Positions 35,623 through 45,364 of a stretch of DNA of 64,000 nucleotides are shown here, piece by piece (position 1 is the first letter of the stretch; every line of letters starts with the position of its first letter). Made by a program: the position numbers and the translations under genes. The DNA is from Umbilicaria muhlenbergii (Eukaryota > Ascomycota > Lecanoromycetes > Umbilicariales > Umbilicariaceae), in NCBI GenBank assembly GCA_000611775.1, contig KK106982.1, forward strand, positions 372,001 through 436,000, read 5' to 3'. A model generated the notes under the pieces. That model saw only the letters and a program-made list of their open reading frames with translations. It did no database searches and was not told the DNA's origin.

Positions 35623-37003
35623 TCACACCAGAAACACCGGTATCTCATCAACCCCACCCCCGCCCTTCCCCTTCGTCTCCCTCTCCTCATCCGCCCGCTT
35701 CCTCGCTCTCAGATCCGCCTTCCGTCTCGCCAGCCGCTTCGAGACTTCCTCCCCATCTCTCTGTAAAGCGGAAGGCCGGACAAAGCCAGCAAACGGGTCG
35801 TCAAAGGTAGTGAGTGCGGATTTCAAGATCCCGGGTTTCCGGAGGGTTGAGGTCGAAGCCGAAGGCGGCGCTGTTGTCGTGGGTTTGGATGTTCGCGAGG
35901 AGGTGAGAGTGCGGGACGGTATACTTGCCGTGGTGTTGGTGGTGGTAGTGTAGCGTTCAGGTTCTAGGGGTGGAGGGGAGGGCGAAAGAGCGGTGGCGCG
36001 TTTGAGGATCTCGCGGGCTGCTTTGCGGGTGGGCGTGATGATGCGTTTGCTGGATTTGGGCGGCCGTGTGGGGACAGCGGCTTCTAGGTCATCGTCATCT
36101 TCGGAGGATGTGGCGTCTTCGTCGTCGTCGTTCGCTGGCTGCAGGGGCGTATTTGATCTTTGCTTGTGGCCTGCGGTTGGGGACAGGTCGAACATCTTCT
36201 GCCGTTGTAAGGGGCAGCTCTCTGGTTTCGAATACCCAGCTGCAGCTCGCGTGCTCGACTTGACGCCTTGGAGACCGGTTAGAGAGGTATGGGGTTTGCG
36301 CGGGCTCTTCGTCATGAGGCTTTGCAGTGTAGTCCCCACCCACGGGTCGTCGTTCCTCTCTTCTTCAGACCCAGAGTCATCCGAGTCCGATTTCGGGCGT
36401 CGCCCACGAGCTTGCCCCATAATCTGCTGGAGAGCAGTCTTCTGCTTTGCGGACTTGGCTTCTGCATCTTTCTTTCTCTTGGTCTCTTGGCGCATCTGGG
36501 TTATGGAGTCGACGGGGCGCGAGATGGTGCTGATGGTGGAGGCGTTCTGAGTGCGAGCTAGGTTCTTCAGACGTATGTACTCGGCGTGGTGGAGGTGCTG
36601 GGTGAATGTTTTGGCGACGGCTTGGAATTCGTCTTCGACCATGATGTAGATGTCATCTCGGTCGAGGCCTTCGTGCATGAATCTGGGTGTGTGTTAGTTT
36701 GGGTAATCTGCAGTAACGTCTGAGGGAACAACGCACTCTTCCGTCGGTGGTGCTGGGGGCGGGGATGTTGAGGGCGTGCGCTCTTCAGCCAGTCAGACAG
36801 GTGCAGGGTTCAACTGTTCGAATGGCTGCCTGCGTACCTGCTCGTTGTATCATCCGTTTCCTTGGGGTGGACACTCCGGTTGTAGAGCCTCGATCATCGT
36901 CGGATGACGGGTCGAGAACTCTTCGCCTCTTGACTGGCCTAGTGTGGTCTGATGTTCTTGTGGCAGCAGGCGCATCCCTGAGCCACGGTAGTGTTCGTGC
37001 CAT
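35623..37003 (-). CDS. Conserved-looking fungal protein, function unknown, 423 aa
   Basis: Three exons, 37003-36838, 36782-36737 and 36682-35623, close in frame. Exon 2 is only 46 bp and codes a Pro-rich linker (ERTPSTSPPPAPPTEE). The one clearly structured part spans the exon 2-3 join: EEFMHEGLDRDDIYIMVEDE, then FQAVAKTFTQHLHHAEYIRL. It looks like a short helical motif; I cannot name the domain. The rest is disordered: an Arg-rich start with SSDDD, a serine/acid patch (SDSDDSGSEEE), the acidic NDDDEDATSSEDDDDLE and a basic helix near the end (RLARRKADLRARKRADEE). This composition suggests a nuclear chromatin-associated protein, which is inference. The ATG at 37003 is the first true one in frame. 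Confidence 0.72.
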
Positions 37004-37214
37004 ACGTAGCAAGAACAGAAGCAAAAATGCAGAAGTCAAGATCTCCGAGAGAAGGTTGGGTTGAAACCGAAGGGAGGGTCCTACAAGCGTGTTTCGCTAC
37101 AATCCACCCTCCGCCCCCAACACAAAAGAGTACAGGGAGGCATTGTATGACTGTTTCTATCCGTGCTTCAGGTGAACACCGAGTGAAGGACAAGGAAACC
37201 CGAACATTGGAGCC

Positions 37215-38277
37215 ATGGAGGGCCCATCGGCTGCGGAAGCCCTCATCCCTCGTTTCCAGCTCTCGAAAGTACTCAATCAAGGTCACACCATTCTCCCGTG
37301 CTTCCTCTTCGTTCTGTCACTAACCGAATATCCCAGATCAAGGCGGACGACGTATAACCCTGCTCGGCACAATTGACAGTTCTCCAGCACTTCTGACAGC
37401 CGAGCGAGCAGCTTTCCCCAGTGACGCGGCAGAGCTGCACGCCTTCCATGCCTCTCTTGCGAACATCAACAACCTTGGTGCCAATGATATCTATCATTGG
37501 TATCTTGCTTCAACTCGACCATCGGGAGCTGCTCCACCTGATCTAAAGCTCAATCTCATCTATCCCTGCACGGAGCAGCATATCAAGAAATACTCCCCGC
37601 AAGCTGTTCGTATGGTGACTGAAACGCCTGGAATCTATGCGGAGCATGTCCGGCCTTTGATACAGCGGAAGCGAGAGGAGGGTCGTCTGAACTGGGTTTG
37701 GAACATCATCGATGGCAAGACTGAGCAAGAAGATGTTATCCTGAGGGACCATGGGAGTAAGGGTGCGGATGATGAAGGATTTCTTATGCTTCCGGACTTG
37801 AACTGGGATAGGAAGACTATGACGAGCTTGCATCTACTGGGAATTGTAGAGAGGAGGGACATATGGAGTCTACGGGATCTAAAGAAGAAGCATGTGGGGT
37901 GGTTGAAGCACATGCGGGAGCAGCTGCTAGATGCTACGGTCAAGCTGTATCCGGGCATGGAGAAAGATATGTTGAAGCTATATGTGCATTGCATGTGCCT
38001 TCTTCCCATCGCTTTCTACGATAGTTACTGACAACGGACAGACCAACCAACCTACTACCATTTCCACATCCACGTTGTGCACGCCATGCTCGAAGCCGGC
38101 AGTACCCAAGCCACCGGCAAAGCCTTTGGACTGGAAAACATAATCTCCCAACTCGAGACCATGGCCGGCGGTCCAGATGCCGGCATGACGGACGTCAGCT
38201 TGACTTACTACCTCGGTGAAGCCAGTGAGCTGTGGACAGAGGTATTCTTGCCCCTGAAAAGGGCCGAGAAACCTTGA
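37215..38277 (+). CDS. DCS1: Scavenger mRNA decapping enzyme DcpS (HIT family)
   Basis: Hydrolyses the m7GpppN cap left after 3'-to-5' mRNA decay. Exons 37215-37281, 37337-37990 and 38042-38277 give 318 residues. The N-terminal swapped domain starts FQLSKVLNQDQGGRRITLLG, made by the intron 1 splice. Middle landmarks are NDIYHWYLAS, LNLIYPCTEQHIKKYSPQ, ETPGIYAEHVRP, then WVWNIIDGKTEQEDVI and MLPDLNWD. The histidine-triad motif is YHFHIHVVH, preceded by LYVHYQPTY. That last block needs intron 2 (37991-38041) to start with GC (CATT/gcatgt); the nearby GT dinucleotides give the wrong frame. A 5' divergent neighbour starts about 210 bp away. The intron 1 donor (gtcaca) is weak, but the branch site ctaac is good. 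Confidence 0.93.
37991..38041 (+). other. GC-AG intron in the DcpS gene
   Basis: A 51-bp intron with donor gcatgt, internal ttactgac branch-like site and acceptor ggacag. It restores KLYVHYQPTYYHFHIHVVH. The canonical GT choices at 37984 and 37995 both break the reading frame before the catalytic histidines. Confidence 0.8.
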
Positions 38278-38896
38278 GCGCTCCAACAGGGAAAGAATAG
38301 GTCTTGACAAAGACCTTGCAATATATTATTGCACGTCAGGTAATCTGACGCCCTTCTTTGAAGGCATAATCCCACATGCTGGGATAATCCCGTTGGGATC
38401 CAGCACAAGCTGTGCTAGGGAAGAACTTCCCTCGAGACTTTTTCGAGCCTCTAGCAGCTCAACCTGCAAATTCAAAGTTGCGGTCAGTGCATACACGCAC
38501 CGCCTCGGCGTCTGGAGACGAGGGTACAGCAGGCCGTGTTACTAGCAACACATGCTCCACGCCTGCTGACAGGGCCTTAATTTAACGATGTTGGCGGTGT
38601 TAAATTCTTCCTTGGCAACGCTATCGCCAGGCTGTGTTCCGCGATCTGGCGTTGCGAGGATCGTGAGAAAAGTCGATGCACTGATTGCATTCCAATCCAA
38701 CATGGAAGCATGATTTAGGTTTTTTCGAGGTTGGTTTCAGGGTGTTGTTCTCAAATTAGTGCTCTAGACAGTCATTACCCAGCTCATCCATGCTTTGCGG
38801 TTCTCAAAAGGATACCTTTAAGCCAAAGTAATACAAAAATCTCCAAGAAACCTCATTCCTAACCAAATAATGGTCCCTACGCGCTCCAAGATCATC
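38278..38896. other. Convergent 3' intergenic region
   Basis: Between the 3' ends of the DcpS gene and the 707-residue TPR-like gene. No further feature recognised. Confidence 0.5.
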
Positions 38897-41091
38897 TCAA
38901 AGCGTCACGTTCCTAAATCCTTCCTCGTCCGTCCCCTTGGAGCTGTTCGAGCCATCATCTTTACTCGGCCTCCTCTGTCCTTCCTCTTTACCTGACTTCC
39001 CACCGCCTCCACTTCCCCCACCGCCGCCGCGCGGTTGCACCAGGCCAATATCCTCCTCTTCTCGGTCCTCACCGCTATCAAAGTCGGTCCCAAAATCCGG
39101 CGGATGCCCAAACTCCGGATATGATTCCCTTCCACCCGCCGTCACCGGCGTCTCCAGCTCCTCCGTCCCTCCAGTCTCCCCACCCTGATTCTGAAGCCTC
39201 TTCGCAACTTTCTCGCGCCATGCGTCGACATACATCCCTTCCTTATACTTCCCCCGACACGCCAGCACCTCTTCGAACGATGCTTCGGCGTCCAGCCAAC
39301 GCCTCTGCCCGTATTGGGCGATACCGCGGTAGTAGAAACACCGCCCCACCAGCGGTTGATAACTCAACTCTTCCGCCAATCTAATGGCCGCTCGAGCCAT
39401 ATGCTCCATTTTACTCCAGTCAGGGCGGCGGCTGCATTCCCATGCGACTCGTGAGCGGAGTAGCATAACTCTGACCGTCAATTCGCGGATCTGGTCGGAG
39501 CCGTTTTCGTACAATAACACATTGGGATCATTATCCGGGTCAGAATCAAACGACCCTCGACTCGTCTTTTGGGCCCAATACTGCGGCGAAAGAGGCGCTC
39601 TTCTCCTCTGTTCCCAGGGCTGGAACGGCGCGGACGGGTCTCGCCGTGTAGGTTCCTCGGGGCCAGCGTCAGAAGCGGCCTGCTCGGCTGCGGCTTGGGC
39701 GCGCTGCTTGCATTCCTCGGTCAAGAGGATCTGCCGCTGCAGGTCGCGTTGGGCGGTCCATTGCATCCTCGCTGCGTTGAGGGCCACGCGCCGCAGTTCG
39801 GAGATGGCGGCGTTGGTGTGGGCTTTGAATTCGTTGAAGTGCTCGCGGCGGACGGGGCCGATTTGGTCGGCCCAGTAGTCTTTAATTTCGCCTTGGGGCT
39901 GCATATATGTGACAGTCAGCAATATTTTCATGGGAGCTATGATCAGGAGTTTACGAGGAATGAGCTTACCTGCGTATCAACCATGAAACCCTGCAGCCCC
40001 GTCCCTCCCGCTGGACCGGCACCCCCAGCACTCTCGAAGCCCTCGAGCGGATTGACGCCGAAATGCTCGACATACTCCGTCGTATCCTGCTCCTCCTCGA
40101 AAGGATTATGCATTCCGATCGGTATAGGATTACGAACCCTAAGCCGTGGTTTGTGCTGGATACTAGATTCGCTCAAGGTAGGGCTCGAAGCGCTTCCTCC
40201 TCCGCCGAAGAGAAACCAGGGATCGTCCAAGGGGCGGGTCAGGCGACTTTCATCGCGCACCCAGTCCGGGTGCGGGACAGAAGGAAAGCGGTAAGGGGGA
40301 CGTGGCGAGGCGTTATAAAGATCGTCTGGGTCATCGAGCAGTGACTGCTTCTGGCCGGAGCTCTTGCCCAAATAATCGTACGGGCTAAAAGGTGGCGGTT
40401 TGTTACCCCCGAGCTTCGGAGGATTGTCTTGGTCGTGTGGTTCTTGATATTGGTCCTTTTCTTCCTCGTCGAAGATGCCAAGACCTTGACCCGACCGGCG
40501 TCGGCGTTGACCAGCTTCATCGTGTGTGGGTGGCCACATGCCGGAGAAAGAGAGTGAACCTGCTTGCCCTGTTTGTACGGGAATTTCTCTTGCGATGGAG
40601 GCGCCGGGGGCTCGCATTTTAAATTCGGAGCTGACATCGGATGTTGGGGAGTCCTTCTCTTTGGGGGACTTCTTCTCGACTTCCTTCCCCTTCGAGGCGC
40701 CCGATTTCTCGTTGTTAGACTCGGAGGTCACATTGGATGTCGGGGAGTCCTTCTCTTTGGGGGATTTCCTTTCGATGGCTTTTCTCTTGGAGGCGCCGGG
40801 GTTTGGCTCCTTAGACTCGGAGCCGGTGGTCCAATTGCTGCTGCCGCCGCTGGATCCCGGAGAGTCATGCGGTTTTGGGGACGATGAAGTTCTGGGATTC
40901 GCAGAGGCCTCAGGGTGCTTGAGAGAGTTAGCGCTCCCCGTGCCCTGGGACTTCTCGTTGTCCTTCGGATCATCATGGCTCGCTGGGTTTCCGGACTGCT
41001 CTGGTCCCGCCGGTTGGGAAGACTCCTCAGATACAAAGGGCTCATCGGCGGCTGCGCCAATTAAATCTCGTGCCCATTTGCCGAAGCCCAT
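38897..41091 (-). CDS. TPR-like protein with long disordered N-terminus, 707 aa
   Basis: Exons 41091-39970 and 39898-38897 join in phase 0 (VDTQ then PQGEIKDYWADQ). The N-terminal 370 residues are Ser/Pro/Lys-rich and disordered, beginning MGFGKWARDLIGAAADEPFV, and include a duplicated block around KSPKEKDSPTS. A helical region follows from about residue 375 (IKDYWADQIGPVRREHFNEF, then a Gln/Ala/Arg coiled coil). A single TPR-type helical pair is visible near residues 520-580 (YQPLVGRCFYYRGIAQYGQR, then RWLDAEASFEEVLACRGKYK). The tail is Gly- and Asp/Glu-rich. I do not recognise a named family. The gene is one of two neighbouring same-strand genes with a similar TPR-like helix pair. The start at 41091 is the better of two candidates; the upstream frame has no convincing start. 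Confidence 0.72.
40620..40830 (-). repeat. Direct coding repeat of about 100 bp, 2 copies
   Basis: Two adjacent copies of a roughly 32-34-codon unit in the disordered region, each coding K-x-KSPKEKDSPTS-x-V followed by a short variable part ending GAS. The centres (40640-40680 and 40740-40780) are nearly identical. Confidence 0.75.
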
Positions 41092-41479
41092 TGTAGAGAC
41101 TTCTATTAGGGTTGTAGAGGTGGGACAACGTTGAAGGTACCCAGGTGCAGGATTAACCACACGATAATAACCAAATCAGATGTAGAAAATTGTGCCATGA
41201 AGATCAATCTGCACGACAATAAGATGCTGTCACTTTGAAGCGTGGTCACTGTTATGTCTTTGTCACTGGGTATGAGGATAAAAATAATCGCCGCATTCGG
41301 CAGTAGAGGCATGTCGCACAAAGACAACCGACTTCTACAATGCATTCTTCCGCAAGCAGCACATAGTTTAAAAACACACTCGAGTACGGCGTTATAGGTG
41401 AAAAAACATTTCATGGGTGTTCATTATTACTATACCATGTTAGACCGACCGGAGTTGAAATTGCGATCAAGGACAGCAC
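41092..41479. other. Spacer between the two TPR-like genes
   Basis: Separates the start of the 707-residue gene from the stop of the 239-residue gene on the same strand. No other feature recognised. Confidence 0.5.
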
Positions 41480-42199
41480 TCAAACCTCAAGAAACCCCCT
41501 GGTCACAACCCTCCCCTCATGCCCTTCCGGCAAGCTCATTCTCTTCTTCTCCGCCATGTCCCTGTGCACCTCGACGATTTCCGCATAGCCTTCCGTAGAA
41601 CTGGCCAGCGCAAAACACCACGCCGCATCCGCATACCTGTCCAGATAGAAGCAGCAAAGACCCCTGTGGAATTGCGCTCTTCCGGCCAGCTCATGCAATT
41701 GGGACCGCCGTGCCCTTTGCAGTGCCATGTCGGCGTGCCGAAGTCCCCGCAACACCTCTCCGGAAGAGCGTAGCACGGAGGAAATTAGCAATTCGATTTT
41801 GATGGCATCGATGTCTAGACGGGGCCATGAGCGGAAGGCTTCGGCGAGGAGCCCAAGCGCTTCTTGGGACCTGCCTTTTGCCCAAGCATTTTCTGCGGGC
41901 CCGAGGAGGGCAGCGTCTTCCGGATGTGAAACGTAGTTGCCGCCGATCCAAGTTGTGTTGGATGAAGCTCGAGGGGGCTTTTCTTTGTTGGCCGTGGTCG
42001 AGGATGATGCGTTCTTTTGTTGGGCGAGGAGAGCTGTTTGGGCGGAGGTGAGTAGGCGGGTGAGCTCCTTGTTTTGGGACGACAGACTTCGAATTGTGGA
42101 AGTGGCGTAGGCTAGGCAGCCGACGAGTGTGTCACGTTCTTTGACGATTTGGGCCACTTCGTTGTAGAGTTCTTCTGCGGCTGCTGAAATTTCGGCCAT
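41480..42199 (-). CDS. Coiled-coil/TPR-like protein, 239 aa
   Basis: Single exon from the ATG at 42199. The N-terminal coiled coil covers about residues 1-65 (AEELYNEVAQIVKERDTLVG, then IRSLSSQNKELTRLLTSAQT). A Ser/Thr/Lys linker precedes TPR-like helices (GLLAEAFRSWPRLDIDAIKI, GLRHADMALQRARRSQLHEL, AGRAQFHRGLCCFYLDRYAD, AAWCFALA). No named family is recognised. The pattern HADMALQ...GRAQFHRGLCCFYLDRYADA resembles HMARAAI...GRCFYYRGIAQYGQRRWLDA in the next gene downstream, which points to a distant tandem paralogue or a shared complex. No signal peptide or membrane segment. Confidence 0.75.
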   Translation of the reverse strand: MAEISAAAEELYNEVAQIVKERDTLVGCLAYATSTIRSLSSQNKELTRLLTSAQTALLAQQKNASSSTTANKEKPPRASSNTTWIGGNYVSHPEDAALLGPAENAWAKGRSQEALGLLAEAFRSWPRLDIDAIKIELLISSVLRSSGEVLRGLRHADMALQRARRSQLHELAGRAQFHRGLCCFYLDRYADAAWCFALASSTEGYAEIVEVHRDMAEKKRMSLPEGHEGRVVTRGFLEV

Positions 42200-42528
42200 G
42201 GTGTTTTAGGGCTGCTGGGTGAGTACGTGGGTTCCCTCGTCTTGCGTGCGTCAAGGTCCCAAGTCTGGGGTTAGACAGTCCTTGATCTTGCAAGCAATTC
42301 GAGGGAATTGCGTGAACTGGAGAAACAGCACACCATGATTGGCACAAGCTTGGCGCACTCTTATACGTTTGGATAGTGAACAGTGAAAAAATAGTAGCCA
42401 CAATGGGCATTGTTACCAAAATACAAGGCGGGACAAAGAGTGCTGAGGTTCGCAGTCCCTGCTTCTGAACAATCCATTGTCGCAAAGAAAACAAAGCAAG
42501 CAGATTTCATGGTTTGCCTTGAAGAAAA
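42200..42528. other. Spacer upstream of the 239-aa TPR-like gene
   Basis: Holds the promoter of the 239-residue gene and the 3' end of the class II aldolase-family gene. No other feature recognised. Confidence 0.45.
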
Positions 42529-43356
42529 CTATGGCTTTGATCTTTCCAGGCCATTGTCTGCGCCCAGGGCCGAAACCCATGCAGGCCAGCTACGAGCCAC
42601 AGCGCTAACTTCAGACCCGCATGCCTCTATTTCGCCCTCTGATAATGCTCGTGGACCTTCAGATAGGGTCACCCTCGACATCAGCAGCGCATCCTTGTAG
42701 ATTCCAGCATTGACAACTGCGTAAATGCCTCTGTGAACAACATCTCTAACATTTTCCGGTGATACGATAGTGCCACCGTGACCGCGCATCAAAACCATCC
42801 TCGGGCCCTCTTTCCCTCCTTTAGAGCCAAAGAAAGACGCGAAGTCGTCTCCAAGGTCAGGCGTGTTGATAAGAAGGTTGGTGTGATCGCCGTGGTTGTG
42901 AGAGATGTCGTAAGTAGGGATTTTTGATCCAGCGGAAGCCCCTACGTGAACTACTGGCTTTAGTTCACTTTCACCAGGAGGAAGTATCGAGAAGGAAACA
43001 AGCAAAGGTGCGTGACAGTGCAATACAGCTTGGACATCCGCACAGGCGCGGTAGATGCCCGCATGAATATGCCGTTCCAAGGCGCCCTTTCTCTTCTCAG
43101 TTTCATCCGCAGGCTCGCCGGTGCTGACGCGGTAGATGGCGATGTCATCCCGTCGAATGTAAGCGGGAGCGTTATAGGTGGCAAGTAAGAACAGGTCCTC
43201 GCCATCATCACCGTGTCCATTTCTGTTGCATCGGATAGACACATGCCCGAATGTATCGAGAACTTGATGCTGTGCAAGAATCCTATTCGCTAAAACGAGG
43301 TCATCGATAAGATCCGGGGGAACTCCAAAGTCATGTTTGAGACGGCTGGCAGACAT
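42529..43356 (-). CDS. Class II aldolase/adducin-domain protein
   Basis: Members are zinc-dependent aldolases, epimerases or decarboxylases on sugar phosphates and related acids. This one could act on a small hydroxy-acid or sugar substrate that cannot be told from sequence. Single exon, 275 residues, from the first true ATG (43356; the frame extends a little upstream only from a GTG). DLVLANRILAQHQVLDTFGH and VSIRCNRNG open the domain. The metal-ligand histidines are in LERHIHAGIYRACADVQAVL followed by HCHAPL, and a third is in VLMRGHGGTIVSPENVRDVV. The fold looks complete. No targeting signal was seen. Confidence 0.9.
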   Translation of the reverse strand: MSASRLKHDFGVPPDLIDDLVLANRILAQHQVLDTFGHVSIRCNRNGHGDDGEDLFLLATYNAPAYIRRDDIAIYRVSTGEPADETEKRKGALERHIHAGIYRACADVQAVLHCHAPLLVSFSILPPGESELKPVVHVGASAGSKIPTYDISHNHGDHTNLLINTPDLGDDFASFFGSKGGKEGPRMVLMRGHGGTIVSPENVRDVVHRGIYAVVNAGIYKDALLMSRVTLSEGPRALSEGEIEACGSEVSAVARSWPAWVSALGADNGLERSKP

Positions 43357-44189
43357 CTTCACTCGAGGATTGGACCGTACTAGTCTTGGTCTGGAGGCTC
43401 TTCAAGATGTAGACTTGCATCCACCCTAACGTGGATAACGCCCAGTATTTTGCTGTCAAGAAAGGTTACAACTAATTGCGAAGAGATTTCGAGTCAATTA
43501 AGAGAAGGGGAGGTCAACGCAACTATTGAAATGGACGTATGATAAAGGAAATCTCCATCTGGCAAAACGATGTAAGTACGGTTGGAGATAGAAAGCAGAC
43601 TCATGACGTCAGAGTGGCTGGCGCCGGCTGGTGAATGATTTCCATCCGACAGCTTCTCGATATTCGTAGGTAGAGTTGAAAAGTAGATATATGGGCGTGT
43701 CTGTGGGAAGGACGAGGTGCCTTACGTTGGTACTGCAGGAGTCCAAAAGTACATGCACGATGTGATATTCAGATCTCCACGGCCCGTCTTAGACGTCATC
43801 ATTTTCATCCGAAGCCCCCTTCACACCGTTTGTGAGGAAGGCGACACTCTCACTCCTATACCAAAAGATATTGTGGCCTTGGTAATTTGGTTGCGAAATA
43901 CGTAGTAAAGCGTAACTGCAGATCTTCGGTGTGGCAGTTCAAAAAATATTTTGCCAATCGAAAGATAGTCAGGTGACGGTCGACGCTACGAGGACCAAAG
44001 TATACTCGGCTAAGGATGCTTATAAAGAGCACCCTATAACTACCTACCTTAGCTAAGTACCACAACGCTCTTAGCTCTCTTCTGGACGAGTGATCTCATA
44101 TGAATATTTTCTTTGCTTTTAGCTTTGCTTTTATGTCTTAATCAAGGAGTGTGAACAGTCGCTCATACCGCCCACGACGCTACTTCCAC
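43357..44189. other. Intergenic region
   Basis: About 830 bp between the aldolase-family gene's 5' end and the MDR gene's 3' end. No gene recognised. Confidence 0.5.
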
Positions 44190-45364
44190 TCAATCTATCT
44201 TGATAGTGAGCTTGCCAAAGTGTTTTTGATCCCACATATACTGGTATGCCTCCTTGGTCTCCTCCAGCGAGAACACCTTTTCATCCACCACCGGCTTGAT
44301 TCCATTCGCATCAATCGCCCTGTTCATCTCCTCAAACTGGAGCCGACTCCCCACCAAAATACCTCGAGCCGTGCACTGATTGGTCAAGCAATCCAGGAAG
44401 CTCGGCTGGTCTTTACTCTGACCACCCAAGAAACCGATAATGCTGATCACTCCCTCCATCTTGATGGCCTTGAGAGATTGAGCGAGAGTTTTCGGTCCGC
44501 CAACTTCAATGACGTGGTGGACACCGAGTTTGCCAGGGGTAAGGCCCTTGGCCGTCTCGCCCCAGTTCTCGTCGGTCTTGTAGTTGAGAACATGGTCCGC
44601 TCCGAGCTTCTTCAGGATCTGTGCTTTCGACTCACTGCTGGTCGTTGCAATAACGGTGGCACCCGCAGCCTTGGCGAACTAATATGGAATCATCGGCACC
44701 TACACCTAGGGAAAGAGTAGGATGGTGACATACTTGTAGCGCAAAAATGCTCACACCTCCAGTACCCTGCGTCAACACCACATCACCAGGCTTCAGGGCC
44801 CGGCTTTCTAGTCCATAAAGGCCATTCCACGCGGTCAAGGCCGCACAGCTCAGCGTACTGCCCTGTTGGAAGTTTAGAGTCTCTGGCATAGCTACAAGCC
44901 CTTGTTCGTCGAATGCCCCGTACTGGCGGAGAGTGCCATCAATCACACCACCGACGCCAGTGTTGTTGATTGCAGGGGTCGGTGCCCCGGCCAGATGACC
45001 TTGGTTGAATAATGTAAGGACTTTGTCGCCTTTCTGGAATCGTGTTACACGTGATCCGGTTGCTTCGACTGTGCCTGCGCCATCAGAGGCTGGGACGACA
45101 CCATCTCGTTGGGGGAAGGGGTACATTCCCTATGAAATGGAGTTAGTTTCATTGACAGTTTGAAGTGTTTCTGTGGCGGGGTTGGTGTCGGGCATTGGAT
45201 ACCTTTGGAATGATGAGATCCCGGTAGTTGAGAGATGCATAGTGGAAGCGGACGAGGACATCATGTTCGCCGAGTTCAGGCACTGAGCCCTTCTCGTGAA
45301 ATTTGAGGCTCTCGAACCCGTCTTTGCCCTGAACGGTCCAGGTCTTGTTCGACGTTGGTGCCAT
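44190..45364 (-). CDS. MDR-family zinc-independent dehydrogenase / quinone oxidoreductase
   Basis: Medium-chain dehydrogenase/reductase expected to use NADPH to reduce an enone, quinone or aldehyde. Exons 45364-45203, 45129-44734 and 44678-44190 close at 348 residues. The GroES-like half has HDVLVRFHYASLNYRDLIIP and the splice-made IIPKGMYPF, then VVPASDGAGTVEATGSRVTR. FNQGHLAGAPTPAIN and GTLRQYGAFDEQGLVAMPE follow. The Rossmann half has the nucleotide-binding run LTQGTGGVSIFALQFAKAAG (across intron 2), then ATTSSESKAQILKKLGADHV and VIEVGGPKTLAQSL. The catalytic-zinc Cys/His and structural four-Cys lobe are not evident, as in many quinone-reductase-like fungal members. Probably cytosolic. Substrate unknown. 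Confidence 0.9.
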
